Below, piece by piece: positions 24,096 to 33,909 of a stretch of 64,000 nucleotides of DNA. Origin of the DNA: Runella rosea (GTDB taxonomy: Bacteria > Bacteroidota > Bacteroidia > Cytophagales > Spirosomataceae). Within the stretch, counting starts at the first letter, position 1; every line of letters begins with the position of its first letter. The stretch is taken from the NCBI RefSeq assembly GCF_003325355.1, contig NZ_CP030850.1, positions 1,674,001 to 1,738,000 of the forward strand, in the 5' to 3' direction. The notes under the pieces were generated by a model that saw only the letters and a list, made by a program, of their open reading frames with translations, had not been told where the DNA came from and did no database searches. A program made the position numbers and the translations under genes.

Positions 24096-25886
24096 TTAAT
24101 TTAAGTAGGCCGACCCCCGAAAAGTCAATTGTATATACGTACCTGATTCGGGCGATGATTGAAGTAATAAATCGGCTCTGAGCGCTTCTGCCCTTTTTTG
24201 AAAGTTTTTAAGTCCATTGCCATCTGTGGCCTTCGCAATATCAAATCCATGCCCATTATCGCTGATTAACAGTTTCAAAACTCCATTTTTCTTTTCGAAA
24301 TGCACTTTTGCGTGCATTGCTCCTGAATGTTTGGCGATGTTGTTGACAGCTTCCTTAAAAAATAAAAACAAATTGCGACGCTGGTCGATGGGAAACTGTT
24401 CATTACGAAGATTATCATCAATCAAAAGTTCAAATTCAATCTGTCGGGCTCCGAACGTATCCTGCGCAAACGTCACCATCCGGTCCACCCACTCTTCGGA
24501 GGTATCGTTGTGGGGATTAATTTCCCAAACTGCCTCCCTGACCAAACGCATTGCTTCGCGGGAGCGCTCACTGATTCGCCCAAACATTTCGGCCAACTCG
24601 GGGTCTTGCTTCTGTGCTTTTCGCCGATTAAGTTCCGAAAGCATCGTTAAACTGCTCAACGAAGCCCCCAAATCATCGTGTAGATTGATTGAAATCTCAT
24701 CTCGCACCTGTTGCTGACGGAGTTTTTCGAGTTGCATTGACCGTAGCCGATACCCCAATGCCAGCGAAAACAAAACGATTTCAAACATAGACCCCGCCAT
24801 TAGGTAATAATCCTGGTTGTCGGCGGGAATCCATCCCAGATTTTTCATCCCCACCACCAACACCGCCACCGAAAGCGTACCCGAAGCCACCAAATACAAT
24901 TGCGCCATTTTGGAACCCGCCCACGCCAAGCCTATGGCACTGTAACACTGAATTCCAACCATGATGGCAGCGGCGGTAATAAAAACCACGTTGATGTACG
25001 AATTATACCAAAACAGGCAAGCTGCAAAACCCACGGCAAATACATAAGCCGCGGTTTTCATGAACAGTTTCAACCAAGGAAAGCGTTTGTACGGCTCCAA
25101 AAAAGAAAGTGAGAAGAACGTAAGAAATACGCCAGAGATACCCAAAAAAAAGATGTGGGAGCGGTCATTAAACACGGCGTTACTCCAAATATACTGATAG
25201 CCAAAACCGTACAAACAAAATTGAAAAGCTCCAAAAAAAAGCACATAAAGACAATAATGTCCGTAAATTAAATCACGGGTCACAAACCATAAAAAGAAAT
25301 TATACAGCGTAATGAGCAAAATAAACCCAAAATAAATCCCCCAAATAAGGTTTTTACCTGACAAATGCGCATACAGTTGGCGCTCTTCCCAAAACGTCAG
25401 CGGAAATTTTAAATCCTCGGACGAAACCGCCCGCAAATACAGGGTATAGGATTGATTTGACGCCAAAGGGAGATTGAAAATAGGGCTTCGATCAGGGATA
25501 GAATAAGCGTCAAAAGGTAATGCATCCCCTAACTTTTGGGCGTATACCATTTTTTTCTCCTGAAACACATACAAGATCACGTCGTTCAAGCGGGGGTTGT
25601 CAATTTCCAAATACCACTTGTTTTCTCCCTTTTTCAGCACATTTATTTTCACCCAAACGACCGAAGCGGTATACCCACTGTTGGGGATGGTAGACATCAC
25701 TCTTTTAAAAGGTATTTTTTGAACGGTTTGAATTGTATAAATCCCCTCCGAATCTTCCAGAACTCCGCAATTCAATCCCACTGAAACCGATACTTTTGAG
25801 GAACCTAGTTCAATACGTTCCTGAGTTAGGGCGGGTATATTGATGAGCCAAATTAAAAAAAGTAAGGTAGCAATTCTGGTATTCAT
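24096..25886 (-). CDS. 7TM-DISM sensor histidine kinase (HisKA_3 type)
   Basis: Protein of 596 residues. It has a signal sequence, an extracytoplasmic beta-sandwich sensor (7TMR-DISMED2-like, about 25-170), seven membrane helices (about 180-385), then the dimerisation box NLHDDLGASLSSL with the phosphoacceptor His403. The ATPase domain has FFKEAVNNIAKHSGA (N box) and LISDNGHGFD (G box). DISMED2 modules are thought to bind carbohydrates, so a glycan-related signal is possible but unproven. The kinase pairs with the NarL-type regulator downstream. The target genes are not known. Confidence 0.92.
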   Translation of the reverse strand: MNTRIATLLFLIWLINIPALTQERIELGSSKVSVSVGLNCGVLEDSEGIYTIQTVQKIPFKRVMSTIPNSGYTASVVWVKINVLKKGENKWYLEIDNPRLNDVILYVFQEKKMVYAQKLGDALPFDAYSIPDRSPIFNLPLASNQSYTLYLRAVSSEDLKFPLTFWEERQLYAHLSGKNLIWGIYFGFILLITLYNFFLWFVTRDLIYGHYCLYVLFFGAFQFCLYGFGYQYIWSNAVFNDRSHIFFLGISGVFLTFFSLSFLEPYKRFPWLKLFMKTAAYVFAVGFAACLFWYNSYINVVFITAAAIMVGIQCYSAIGLAWAGSKMAQLYLVASGTLSVAVLVVGMKNLGWIPADNQDYYLMAGSMFEIVLFSLALGYRLRSMQLEKLRQQQVRDEISINLHDDLGASLSSLTMLSELNRRKAQKQDPELAEMFGRISERSREAMRLVREAVWEINPHNDTSEEWVDRMVTFAQDTFGARQIEFELLIDDNLRNEQFPIDQRRNLFLFFKEAVNNIAKHSGAMHAKVHFEKKNGVLKLLISDNGHGFDIAKATDGNGLKNFQKRAEALRADLLLQSSPESGTYIQLTFRGSAYLN

Positions 25887-26025
25887 TTGTGCTAATCAAA
25901 AAGTAACTTTTCAATACTTTCCAAAAGTTACTAATTTTGTTCATATACCAATCAAATACGTTGGTTGTAGCCAATATCCCCTTTTGCGGGGATTTAGCCA
26001 GTATCACAACGATTTCACACAATCC

Positions 26026-26790
26026 ATGCAACTTTTCTTTCGTCAAGTCGGGACAGGACGTCCCATGATTATCTTGCACGGCCTCTTTGGCTCCTGCGAC
26101 AACTGGCTCACTATCAGCAAAGTAATTGCCGACCAGGGCTTTTCGGTTTACGCTATCGACCAGCGCAACCACGGGCGTTCTCCACACGCTCCTACGCATT
26201 CCTACCCTGAGTTGGCTAATGATTTACACGAATTCATCCAACAGCAGGGACTGGAAAAACCTATTTTGGTTGGACATTCCATGGGAGGAAAAACCGTTAT
26301 GCAATACGCCATGCAGTATCCAGAGGCTTTTAGTCATCTGGTGGTCGTCGATATTGCCCCGCGTTCATACCCAGTACACCACGCCGAAATCATTGCGGGT
26401 TTAAAGGCCATACCACTGGCTTCCTTGCAAAGTCGTAACGAGGCTGATGCAATTTTGAGTCAGTACGAGTCAATTCCTTCGGTACGGCAGTTCTTGCTCA
26501 AAAACCTCTACCGCAACGACGATGGCATTTTTGCCTGGCGACTCAATTTGTCGGTCATTGAAGCAAACATCGAAATCATCGGGCAAGACCTCCTCAACCC
26601 GCGCATTGTGACCGAACCCACGCTCTTTATGCGCGGAGAAAAATCTGGTTACGTTAGGGATAAAGACCTCCCCACCATTCAGCATCTTTTTCCTAACTCC
26701 ACCGTTGACACCATCGAAGGCGCAAGCCATTGGGTGCAGGCCGAAAAGCCCGAAGCATTTGTGCAATCGTTGGTTAACTTTTTACAATGA
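26026..26790 (+). CDS. Alpha/beta-hydrolase (YbfF-like esterase)
   Basis: The ATG at 26026 gives MQLFFRQVGTG, the usual start of short YbfF-type esterases (254 residues). Visible are the oxyanion segment LHGLFGSCDNW, DQRNHGRSPH, the nucleophile elbow VGHSMGGKT, and a C-terminal GASHWVQAEKP with the catalytic histidine. An in-frame ATG at 25840 would overlap the divergent kinase gene and is rejected. It overlaps the methyltransferase gene by ATGA, so the two are co-translated. The substrate is unknown. Confidence 0.88.
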   Translation: MQLFFRQVGTGRPMIILHGLFGSCDNWLTISKVIADQGFSVYAIDQRNHGRSPHAPTHSYPELANDLHEFIQQQGLEKPILVGHSMGGKTVMQYAMQYPEAFSHLVVVDIAPRSYPVHHAEIIAGLKAIPLASLQSRNEADAILSQYESIPSVRQFLLKNLYRNDDGIFAWRLNLSVIEANIEIIGQDLLNPRIVTEPTLFMRGEKSGYVRDKDLPTIQHLFPNSTVDTIEGASHWVQAEKPEAFVQSLVNFLQ

Positions 26791-27485
26791 AATTATTTCT
26801 GATTCCCACGCCCCTCGCCGACGATACCTCTGCCGATGTACTCTCTGCCCAAGTCTCCGAAAGCGTCAAAAATCTTGATGTATTTTTCGCCGAAAACCTA
26901 CGCACCGCCCGGCGTTTTATTAGTGGCCTTAAACTAGGAAAAGTCATTGATAGCCTGACTTTTTACGATCTCAACAAAGAAACCCCCGAAGCCGAAACCT
27001 TGGCCCAACTGAAAGCTTTGCTGAAAGAGGGAAAAAATGCGGGGATATTATCAGAAGCAGGCTGCCCAGGCGTGGCCGACCCCGGCGCAACCGCCGTGAA
27101 GATAGCGCATCAACTCAACATCGAAGTGGTACCGCTGGTGGGGCCATCCTCGTTGTTGCTCGCCCTGATGGCTTCTGGATTGAATGGTCAATCGTTTGTG
27201 TTCCACGGCTATTTGCCCATTGAACGTGCCCAACGGGTAAAAACGATTAAGTATTTGGAGAAAGAGGCTATGTCGCGCAAACAAACTCAACTGTTTATCG
27301 AAACGCCTTACCGTAACAATCAGGTAATGGAAGATTTACTGATTCATTGCGAGCCTACGACCCGCCTCTGTGTAGCCTGTAACCTGACGGCTCCCGACGG
27401 ATTTGTCAAAACGCTTTTCGTCAAAGACTGGAAAAATAAAACCTACGATTTGCACCGAAAACCTACGGTATTTTTGATTGGCTAA
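26787..27485 (+). CDS. RsmI-related SAM methyltransferase (tetrapyrrole-methylase fold)
   Basis: Protein of 232 residues resembling the 16S rRNA ribose methyltransferase RsmI. It starts with LFLIPTPLAD, has FFAENLRTARRFI, the SAM-binding ILSEAGCPGVADPG and VVPLVGPSSLLLALMASG, and FIETPYRN. It differs from full RsmI by lacking the C-terminal extension and by an altered N-terminal motif (TPLADD in place of TPIGNL). It may therefore be a Bacteroidota paralogue acting on another nucleoside. It is translationally coupled to the esterase and followed by a strong terminator. Confidence 0.75.
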   Translation: MKLFLIPTPLADDTSADVLSAQVSESVKNLDVFFAENLRTARRFISGLKLGKVIDSLTFYDLNKETPEAETLAQLKALLKEGKNAGILSEAGCPGVADPGATAVKIAHQLNIEVVPLVGPSSLLLALMASGLNGQSFVFHGYLPIERAQRVKTIKYLEKEAMSRKQTQLFIETPYRNNQVMEDLLIHCEPTTRLCVACNLTAPDGFVKTLFVKDWKNKTYDLHRKPTVFLIG

Positions 27486-27491
27486 AAACAC

Positions 27492-27519
27492 GCAGAGCCG
27501 CAACGTGTTGCGGCTCTGC
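27492..27519. terminator. Terminator hairpin after the methyltransferase gene
   Basis: The arms GCAGAGCCGCAA and TTGCGGCTCTGC pair perfectly around a 4-nt loop. It lies between the convergent methyltransferase and rho genes and can serve both. Confidence 0.8.
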
Positions 27520-27546
27520 TGTTAATGAAAAATCCACTTGTGTAGC

Positions 27547-29361
27547 TTATCGGTTCATCGAAACCAAAAACTCTTCGTTGCTTCGGGTACCTTTCATACG
27601 GTCGAGCAGGAAGTCCATGGCTTCGTTGGGGTTCATGTCAGACAAGTGCTTACGCAGAATCCACATACGTTGTAGGGTTTCTTTGTCAAGCAACAAATCT
27701 TCCCGGCGCGTTCCTGAAGCCATCACGTCAACGGCAGGATAAATACGTTTGTTGGCCAAACGACGGTCAAGTTGGAGTTCCATGTTACCCGTTCCTTTGA
27801 ATTCTTCAAAGATTACTTCGTCCATTTTTGAACCCGTATCAATCAAGGCCGTGGCAATGATGGTCAACGAGCCACCGTGCTCCACGTTACGGGCCGCCCC
27901 AAAAAAGCGCTTGGGTTTGTGCAATGCATTGGCATCTACCCCACCCGACAGGATTTTACCCGAAGCGGGTGTAACGGTATTGTATGCCCGTGCCAAACGC
28001 GTAATTGAGTCTAGCAAAATAACCACATCGTGGCCGCATTCTACCATTCGTTTGGCCTTTTCGAGCACCATACCCGACACTTTGACGTGACGGTCGGCCT
28101 GCTCGTCAAAGGTAGACGAAATCACTTCCGCCCGCACACTGCGCTGCATATCGGTCACTTCCTCAGGGCGCTCGTCGATGAGGAGGATAATCAAATAAAT
28201 TTCGGGGTGATTGCGCGTAATAGCGTTGGCTATCTCTTTCAACAACACGGTTTTACCCGTTTTGGGTTGGGCCACAATCATACCACGTTGGCCTTTACCG
28301 ATAGGGGCAAACAAGTCCAACACCCGTGCCGAGTAGTTGTCGGCTTTGCCACTCAACTTAATGTGTTCTTCTGGGAATAACGGCGTTAAATATTCAAACG
28401 GAATACGGTCACGGATTTCTTCGGTGGTTTTTCCGTTGACGGTTTCGACGCGAAGCAAGGCAAAATATTTTTCACCTTCTTTGGGCGGTCGCACTGACCC
28501 ACGAATGCTATCACCCGTTTTCAAACCAAAAAGTTTGATTTGTGACGGTGATACATAAATGTCATCCGGGCTGGCGAGGTAGTTATAATCGGCTGAGCGC
28601 AGAAATCCGTACCCACCATCCGACATAATTTCGAGCACTCCTTCGTTGACGATAAGTCCGTCAAATTCTTTTACGTAGTTGTTATACTGACGTTTGATTT
28701 TGTTGTGGACATCGTCGCCACGGTATTCACGCGGTCGTTCTTCGGGTTTGGGTGGGCCTACCTCCGCTACCGGCTCTACTTCGAGATTTTCCGTAATAAA
28801 AGAAGTATCTAAGAATTCTTCTTCGGGCAAATCAATTTTGAGATCGCCGAAATCTTCTCCTTCTTCCATCAACGAAGCGGGTACCATTTCTTCCGAAACA
28901 GGAGCAGGTACTTGAGGAACAGCCACTTCCGCGGGGGCATTGAAAAAGGAAAGTTCAGGCTCTTCTTCTTTTTCTTTTTGTATTCGTTGGCGCTTTGAAC
29001 GTTTATCGAAGTTGTCTGACACAAATGAATGAGATTGCGGACGTTTGTGAGCAATAGGCATCTGCTTTACTGGCTCCTCTACTTTTTTCACCACTTTTTC
29101 TTCAGCTACGGGTGCCGAAGGAATAGGCAGTTCTTCCGCTTTAGGAACAGAAGGTGCAGGGGCAGGTGTACTGCTAGCCGGTTTACGAACGCGCTTGGGC
29201 GGGATAACAGCTTCGGAAGCCGCTGATGCCGTTTGCTGTTCGAAAATTCGGTTAATGAGGTCTTTTTTAGAATACTTGTTTTGGTCTTTGATACCGAGTT
29301 GTTCGGCAAGTACCCGTAGCTCGGACAGGAGCTTGAGGTTAAGATCGTCAATGCTGAGCAT
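27547..29361 (-). CDS. rho: Transcription termination factor Rho
   Basis: Hexameric RNA helicase of 604 residues. An N-terminal Rho_N helical domain (1-42) is followed by a low-complexity insertion of about 180 residues rich in Pro, Glu and Lys (about 45-220), as is usual in Bacteroidota. Then come the cold-shock RNA-binding domain (about 230-305) and the RecA-like ATPase with Walker A QPKTGKT (365-371), the Walker B region [17 protein letters not shown], and the R loop [18 protein letters not shown]. Length and motifs are intact. It has its own promoter and a leader of about 170 nt. Confidence 0.96.
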   Translation of the reverse strand: MLSIDDLNLKLLSELRVLAEQLGIKDQNKYSKKDLINRIFEQQTASAASEAVIPPKRVRKPASSTPAPAPSVPKAEELPIPSAPVAEEKVVKKVEEPVKQMPIAHKRPQSHSFVSDNFDKRSKRQRIQKEKEEEPELSFFNAPAEVAVPQVPAPVSEEMVPASLMEEGEDFGDLKIDLPEEEFLDTSFITENLEVEPVAEVGPPKPEERPREYRGDDVHNKIKRQYNNYVKEFDGLIVNEGVLEIMSDGGYGFLRSADYNYLASPDDIYVSPSQIKLFGLKTGDSIRGSVRPPKEGEKYFALLRVETVNGKTTEEIRDRIPFEYLTPLFPEEHIKLSGKADNYSARVLDLFAPIGKGQRGMIVAQPKTGKTVLLKEIANAITRNHPEIYLIILLIDERPEEVTDMQRSVRAEVISSTFDEQADRHVKVSGMVLEKAKRMVECGHDVVILLDSITRLARAYNTVTPASGKILSGGVDANALHKPKRFFGAARNVEHGGSLTIIATALIDTGSKMDEVIFEEFKGTGNMELQLDRRLANKRIYPAVDVMASGTRREDLLLDKETLQRMWILRKHLSDMNPNEAMDFLLDRMKGTRSNEEFLVSMNR

Positions 29362-29536
29362 AAAATAGAGGAGAGTAAAGAGAATCTTTACGCAAGAAAA
29401 TTGTTGACTATTAAGTGTTTAACAATTAGAGAGCAAACCAGGAAAATATCTGAATGTAAGCTGAAACTGAACAAGAGAGGCGGTATTTTAATGAACCGGT
29501 ATCAGATTGTAACCGCAGTACTGCCAGAAAGTTTCG

Positions 29537-29567
29537 CAATGATAACTCTTTAACGTGATTGTGTCAA
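29537..29567 (-). promoter_or_regulatory. rho promoter
   Basis: On the minus strand TTGACA (29567-29562) is followed after 17 nt by TATCAT, running on as TATCATTG. This fits the E. coli sigma-70 consensus closely, and the Bacteroidota pattern (TTG, 20 nt, TAnnTTTG) with one mismatch. It implies a leader of about 170 nt before the rho ATG. Confidence 0.55.
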
Positions 29568-29669
29568 GAAAATTTTCAGCTATTATTAATTTTTTGAAGA
29601 GATAAGTTAAATTTTTGGTAAAATATTACCGCTTATCCTTCCTTCAAGTGCTATTTCTTGAAAACTCAC

Positions 29670-29677
29670 TAACTTTG
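29670..29677 (+). promoter_or_regulatory. yidC promoter -7 box
   Basis: TAACTTTG matches TAnnTTTG, 117 bp before the yidC ATG. No convincing -33 box is seen. With the rho promoter this accounts for the regulatory content of the 433-bp divergent gap (29362-29794), in which I found no gene. Confidence 0.5.
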
Positions 29678-29794
29678 CAGCCGTTTTAAAAAAAGATAGT
29701 TAAACGTTAAAGTTTAACAGGTAATCAGAAAAAAGCAACAAGCTGATTTACTGCTAACGGACAACGTGTAACATATAACGTCAAAACCAAACAA

Positions 29795-31675
29795 ATGGAG
29801 AGAAATCAAATCATTGGATTAGCGCTGATTATGACGATGCTGATTGGGTACCAACTCTTGGCCCCAAGTCCTGAACCAACCAAGCCTAATCCTGCGGAGC
29901 AAGCCAAAAACGCACCGAGACCCGCGGCCACGGCTCCGGCCCAAAAGAAATTGGATTCCATCACCGCTCAAGCGGTCTATGGTGATTTTGCAAGTGCGGC
30001 GCAGGGAACGGCCCGCGACATTGTCGTAGAAAACGACGATGTGCGTGTGACATTCAGTACCAAGGGCGGAAATGTAAAAGAGGTATTGCTCAAGAAATAC
30101 AAAACGTATACGCTGCAACCATTGTACCTCATTGATGAGCAAAGTAGCGCTTTCAGCCTAGAACTTCCTACCAACAAAGGTACGGTCAACCTTTCGGAGT
30201 TATACTTCACCACTGATGCACAAAGCCAAACCATCACCGCTGGTAAATCCGCCAAAGTATCGTTTCGCCTGCCCATGGGCAACAATCAGTATGTAGAACA
30301 AACCTACACCGTACAAGGCAATGGTTATTTGATTGATTATGACGTGCAACTGGTCGGGCTGGATGGGCTTGTCAAAAATGAGCCTACGCGCCTAGTGTGG
30401 CAGGACAAACTCAAGCAACTCGACAACGACATGGCCGAAAACCGCAAAGTAGTGACCACCAATTACTACTCAGACGGTTCTCTCTCGGACATCGGTCGCG
30501 GCCAAAGCGAAAATGTGGAAGAAAAAATCGAACAACCTGTTTCGTGGTTTTCGCACAAAAACAAGTACTTCTTAACGGCATTCATTACCAAAGGCACGGC
30601 ACTAAGCAACGTAACCCTTAAATCACTGGTGGATGTTACGGATACGACCTACATCAAAACCATGCAAAGTGAGGGTTCGCTGGCTACGGCTGATTTGAAA
30701 GCTGGCAAAGGAAACTTCCAGTTATTCTTCGGTCCCAACGATTACCAGGTGGTAAAAGAAGTAAAAGCTGCCCCTGATTTTGGTGACAACGTGGACCTGG
30801 GCTACGCCATCCTAAAGCCGCTCAACAAGTTCTTCTTTGTACCAATGTTCAACTTTTTGGAGAAATTCTTCAGCAATTACGGAATTTTAATCATTGTTCT
30901 GGTACTGATTGTTAAGCTCGTTATGACGCCACTCGTGTACAAATCGTACGTGAGTATGGCCAAGATGCGGATGCTGGCGCCTGAGTTGGCTGTGATACGC
31001 GAAAAAGTGGGCGACGATGCCGCCAAGATGCAACAGGAGCAAATGAAACTCTATCAGCAAGTGGGCGTCAGTCCATTGAGTGGTTGTATTCCAGTACTGG
31101 CAACGATGCCGATTTTGATGTCGTTGTTCTTTTTGTTTCCTAACCTCATTGAACTTCGTCAGGAGGCTTTCTTATGGGCCAGCGACCTTTCCACCTATGA
31201 CGCACCCATCAAGCTGCCTTTCTCGATTCCTTTCTACGGTGCCCACGTGAGTATTTTCACCCTAGCCATGACGATTTCACAATTAGTGTACGCTTGGTAT
31301 AACAACCAAATTACGCCAACGCAGGTGCAACAACCGGGTATGCCCGACATGCGCATGTTGACGTACTTTATGCCGGTGATGTTTATGTTCATCATGAACT
31401 CTTTCCCTGCAGGTTTGAGCTTTTATTATTTGGTTTCCAACGTCGTAACCATTCTTCAACAGCAGATTATTCGTCGCTTTGTGAACGATGATAAAATCCG
31501 GGCGATTCTGGAAGAAAACCGTAAGAAGATCGCGTCAGGTGTGAAAAAGAAATCGAAGTTCTCCGATATTTTGGAGCGCTCGATGAAAGCCGCCGAAGAA
31601 GCAAAAAAACAAGCGGACGATGCCAAGAAACAAACCGAGGCAAAACGCCAACAATTAAAGAAGAAAAATCCCTAA
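29795..31675 (+). CDS. yidC: Membrane protein insertase YidC
   Basis: Protein of 626 residues with an N-terminal signal-anchor (QIIGLALIMTMLIGYQLLA), a Pro/Ala-rich linker, and the large periplasmic beta-supersandwich domain (about 70-350). The conserved insertase core follows: the KLVMTPLVYKSYVSMAKMR groove helix with its arginine region, the helical cytoplasmic hairpin, and FLFPNLIELR and MPVMFMFIMNSFPAGLSFYY transmembrane segments. The C-terminus is a long Lys-rich tail that may contact ribosomes. It inserts membrane proteins alone or with Sec. The partner yidD lies at 11 kb. Confidence 0.97.
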   Translation: MERNQIIGLALIMTMLIGYQLLAPSPEPTKPNPAEQAKNAPRPAATAPAQKKLDSITAQAVYGDFASAAQGTARDIVVENDDVRVTFSTKGGNVKEVLLKKYKTYTLQPLYLIDEQSSAFSLELPTNKGTVNLSELYFTTDAQSQTITAGKSAKVSFRLPMGNNQYVEQTYTVQGNGYLIDYDVQLVGLDGLVKNEPTRLVWQDKLKQLDNDMAENRKVVTTNYYSDGSLSDIGRGQSENVEEKIEQPVSWFSHKNKYFLTAFITKGTALSNVTLKSLVDVTDTTYIKTMQSEGSLATADLKAGKGNFQLFFGPNDYQVVKEVKAAPDFGDNVDLGYAILKPLNKFFFVPMFNFLEKFFSNYGILIIVLVLIVKLVMTPLVYKSYVSMAKMRMLAPELAVIREKVGDDAAKMQQEQMKLYQQVGVSPLSGCIPVLATMPILMSLFFLFPNLIELRQEAFLWASDLSTYDAPIKLPFSIPFYGAHVSIFTLAMTISQLVYAWYNNQITPTQVQQPGMPDMRMLTYFMPVMFMFIMNSFPAGLSFYYLVSNVVTILQQQIIRRFVNDDKIRAILEENRKKIASGVKKKSKFSDILERSMKAAEEAKKQADDAKKQTEAKRQQLKKKNP

Positions 31676-31700
31676 GCATTGCGTAGTAAGAATACAAATA

Positions 31701-31729
31701 AAGGCTGCGGAAGTGTACTCCGCAGCCTT
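31701..31729. terminator. Terminator hairpin after yidC
   Basis: The 11-nt arms AAGGCTGCGGA and TCCGCAGCCTT enclose a 7-nt loop. A T-rich tract follows on the plus strand and an A-rich tract precedes, so it can serve yidC and the convergent Uma2 gene. Confidence 0.85.
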
Positions 31730-31755
31730 TATTATGTTGAGAAAAACGTTATTTT

Positions 31756-32343
31756 TTAATCCAAAGGCAAATCATCTGTATTCAGATAGACATCTTCCAT
31801 CGGCAGGGTAACGTCAACGGACTCAAGATAAATACTGCCCTGTATATCAATGGCTTCTGACGCCAAAAACCATATTCCCGCTTCGTTTTTACGGTATACT
31901 TCCGCATGGATTTTTTTAGAATCCACCAAAACGTACTCTTTTAAACTCTCCAACTGCCGATACAATAAAAATTTATCTCCCCGATCGTAACCTTCAGTAC
32001 TTTTGGAAAGTACTTCCACGATAACGATGGGATTCATGACTGTATCTTTGTATAGGTCTGAAAATTGGGGCTGACCGCATACAATAACAATATCAGGGTA
32101 ACTGTAAAGTCCATCCGTGTGCCGCGTCAAAATACGCTGGTCGCTCGACATCGTACGGCACCCCTTTCTGCGGAGTGCCATATTCAGATTTGCGGAAAGA
32201 TTACCTGACACGACATTGTGCCGCGTGGTCGCCCCAGCCATGGCAAAAATCTCGCCGCGATAATACTCGCTTTTGTACGAAGCATTACGTTCTATTTCTA
32301 GGTATTGTTCTGGCGTATAATACGTTTGGGCCTGCGCACTCAT
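31756..32343 (-). CDS. Uma2-family (DUF820) PD-(D/E)XK-like protein
   Basis: This 195-residue paralogue starts with the typical YYTPEQYLEIERNASYKSEY, has GEIFAMAGATTRHN, SYPDIVIVCG (Asp84) and PIVIVEVLSKST (Glu110), then the Tyr-rich LLYRQLESLKEYVLVD. These acidic residues form the predicted nuclease-fold site. It resembles the copy at 49368 most. It lies 12 bp after hisS on the same strand and could be read through from it. The biological role of the family is not known. Confidence 0.88.
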   Translation of the reverse strand: MSAQAQTYYTPEQYLEIERNASYKSEYYRGEIFAMAGATTRHNVVSGNLSANLNMALRRKGCRTMSSDQRILTRHTDGLYSYPDIVIVCGQPQFSDLYKDTVMNPIVIVEVLSKSTEGYDRGDKFLLYRQLESLKEYVLVDSKKIHAEVYRKNEAGIWFLASEAIDIQGSIYLESVDVTLPMEDVYLNTDDLPLD

Positions 32344-32355
32344 GCTTGCTGTGTT

Positions 32356-33717
32356 TTAAACAAAATTACCCAATATCTCCGCTAAAGTCAATTTCTGTTG
32401 CTCGCCCGAATGCATGTTTTTGAGAGACAGTACCCCCGTTTGGATTTCTTCCGAACCAATGATCAACACGTACGGAATGCGTTTACGGTCGGCATAGTCA
32501 AATTGTTTTTTGAGTTTTGAGGCATCAGGATACAACTCAGCGTTGATGCCCGCTTCGCGCAGTTGGCGCAATACTCCCAATCCGTAGGCTTCGGCATCGG
32601 CGTCAAAGTTCGTAATCATCACTTGGGTAGTAATAGATTGATTTTCAGGAAAAAGCTTCAATTCTTCCATGACATCATAAATACGGTCTACACCAAACGA
32701 AATCCCCACACCCGACAGCCCAGGCATTCCGAACGTGCCCGTCAGGTTATCGTAGCGGCCGCCGCCCGAGATACTTCCCATCTGCACGCCATTGGCCTTT
32801 ACTTCAAAAATAGCCCCCGTATAGTAGCTTAAACCACGCGCCAGTGTTACGTCAAGTTGCAGTTGAGGAGACGGCAAGCCGAAGTTCGTCACTTTGGTCC
32901 AAACCTCTTCCAACTCTGCCACCCCTTTGGACCCGATTTCGGAGCCCGCCAGCCATTGACGGAGATTGTCGAAGATAGCGGTTTGATTGTTAGCTAATTC
33001 GTAAATAGGTTGCAATTTTTCAATGGCCTCGGCCGAAAAGCCGCGCTCCAAAAGTTCTTGCTCGACTTTTTCTTTGCCGATTTTATCCAATTTATCAATC
33101 GCCACGCACATCGGCCCTTCCTGTCCTGGCGCACCAATGATTTCGGCGATACCACTCAAAATCTTACGATTGTTGATTTTTACGGTAAAATCCATGACAC
33201 CTAATCCACGCAATACTTCATGAATCATCAGCACAATCTCAGCTTCACACAGCAGAGAATCCGTCCCAACAACGTCGGCATCGCACTGATAAAATTCCCG
33301 ATAACGTCCCCGCTGCGGGCGGTCGGCCCGCCATACGGGTTGGATTTGGTAGCGCTTAAAGGGCATCACCAAATCGCTGCGGTTCATCACCACAAACCGG
33401 GCAAAAGGCACCGTCAAATCATAACGCAATCCTTTTTCGGAGACTTTGAGGGTAAGTTTTTTGTAGCCTTCCTGCCATTGGGCCTCGGTGAGTCCCTCGG
33501 CAAAATTGCCCGAATTAAGAATTTTAAAGAGGAGTTGGTCTCCTTCATCTCCGTATTTACCCATCAGAACCGAAAGATTTTCAATGGCAGGCGTCTCGAT
33601 AGGCTGAAACCCATAGCGTTGAAAAATTCGGCGAATGGTATCAAAGATATAGTTACGCTTGGCCATCTGCGCGGGCCCAAAATCGCGCGTTCCACGGGCT
33701 AAAGAAGGTTTACTCAT
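32356..33717 (-). CDS. hisS: Histidyl-tRNA synthetase
   Basis: Class II aminoacyl-tRNA synthetase of 453 residues. Motif 1 is around IETPAIENL, motif 2 around RPQRGRYREFYQCD, the histidine-specific blocks are GLSYYTGAIFE and SGGGRYDNL, motif 3 is GVGISFGVDRI, and a C-terminal anticodon-binding domain follows (about 360-453). All are intact. A TACTTTTG promoter box lies 82 bp upstream, and the leader carries a 21-bp tandem duplication. No His-rich leader ORF was found, unlike the case of valS. Confidence 0.97.
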   Translation of the reverse strand: MSKPSLARGTRDFGPAQMAKRNYIFDTIRRIFQRYGFQPIETPAIENLSVLMGKYGDEGDQLLFKILNSGNFAEGLTEAQWQEGYKKLTLKVSEKGLRYDLTVPFARFVVMNRSDLVMPFKRYQIQPVWRADRPQRGRYREFYQCDADVVGTDSLLCEAEIVLMIHEVLRGLGVMDFTVKINNRKILSGIAEIIGAPGQEGPMCVAIDKLDKIGKEKVEQELLERGFSAEAIEKLQPIYELANNQTAIFDNLRQWLAGSEIGSKGVAELEEVWTKVTNFGLPSPQLQLDVTLARGLSYYTGAIFEVKANGVQMGSISGGGRYDNLTGTFGMPGLSGVGISFGVDRIYDVMEELKLFPENQSITTQVMITNFDADAEAYGLGVLRQLREAGINAELYPDASKLKKQFDYADRKRIPYVLIIGSEEIQTGVLSLKNMHSGEQQKLTLAEILGNFV

Positions 33718-33721
33718 TATT

Positions 33722-33763
33722 TTCGTGGTTGGTGATTAGCAGTTCGTGGTTGGTGAGTAATAG
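33722..33763. repeat. 21-bp tandem duplication in the hisS leader
   Basis: Two adjacent copies of TTCGTGGTTGGTGATTAGCAG differ at a few positions (33722-33742 and 33743-33763). They lie between the hisS promoter box and its ATG. Confidence 0.7.
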
Positions 33764-33798
33764 TCACTATTCACAAGCCACTCCCCACTATTAAACCG

Positions 33799-33806
33799 CA
33801 AAAGTA
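33799..33806 (-). promoter_or_regulatory. hisS promoter -7 box
   Basis: The minus strand reads TACTTTTG, a full TAnnTTTG match, 82 bp before the hisS ATG. No -33 TTTG is evident. Confidence 0.5.
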
Positions 33807-33861
33807 GCATCCTCCTTGAAAAAAATAGGCGCATGGTTTATTTTTTTCGGAAAGAAGTCCG

Positions 33862-33869
33862 TATTTTTG
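33862..33869 (+). promoter_or_regulatory. Promoter -7 box for the 49-residue basic protein
   Basis: TATTTTTG lies 41 bp before the ATG at 33910, in an AT-rich divergent gap with hisS. Confidence 0.45.
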
Positions 33870-33909
33870 CGGCTCAATTTTAGAATCAACATTAAAAGAT
33901 AATACTACA

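Noticed and set aside
25840-26025. N-terminal extension of the esterase
   Set aside because: It overlaps the divergent kinase gene and its upstream region and does not fit the family start.
33718-33798. His-rich leader peptide for hisS
   Set aside because: No ATG-initiated short ORF with clustered His codons lies between the promoter box and hisS, and no terminator/antiterminator pair is present.
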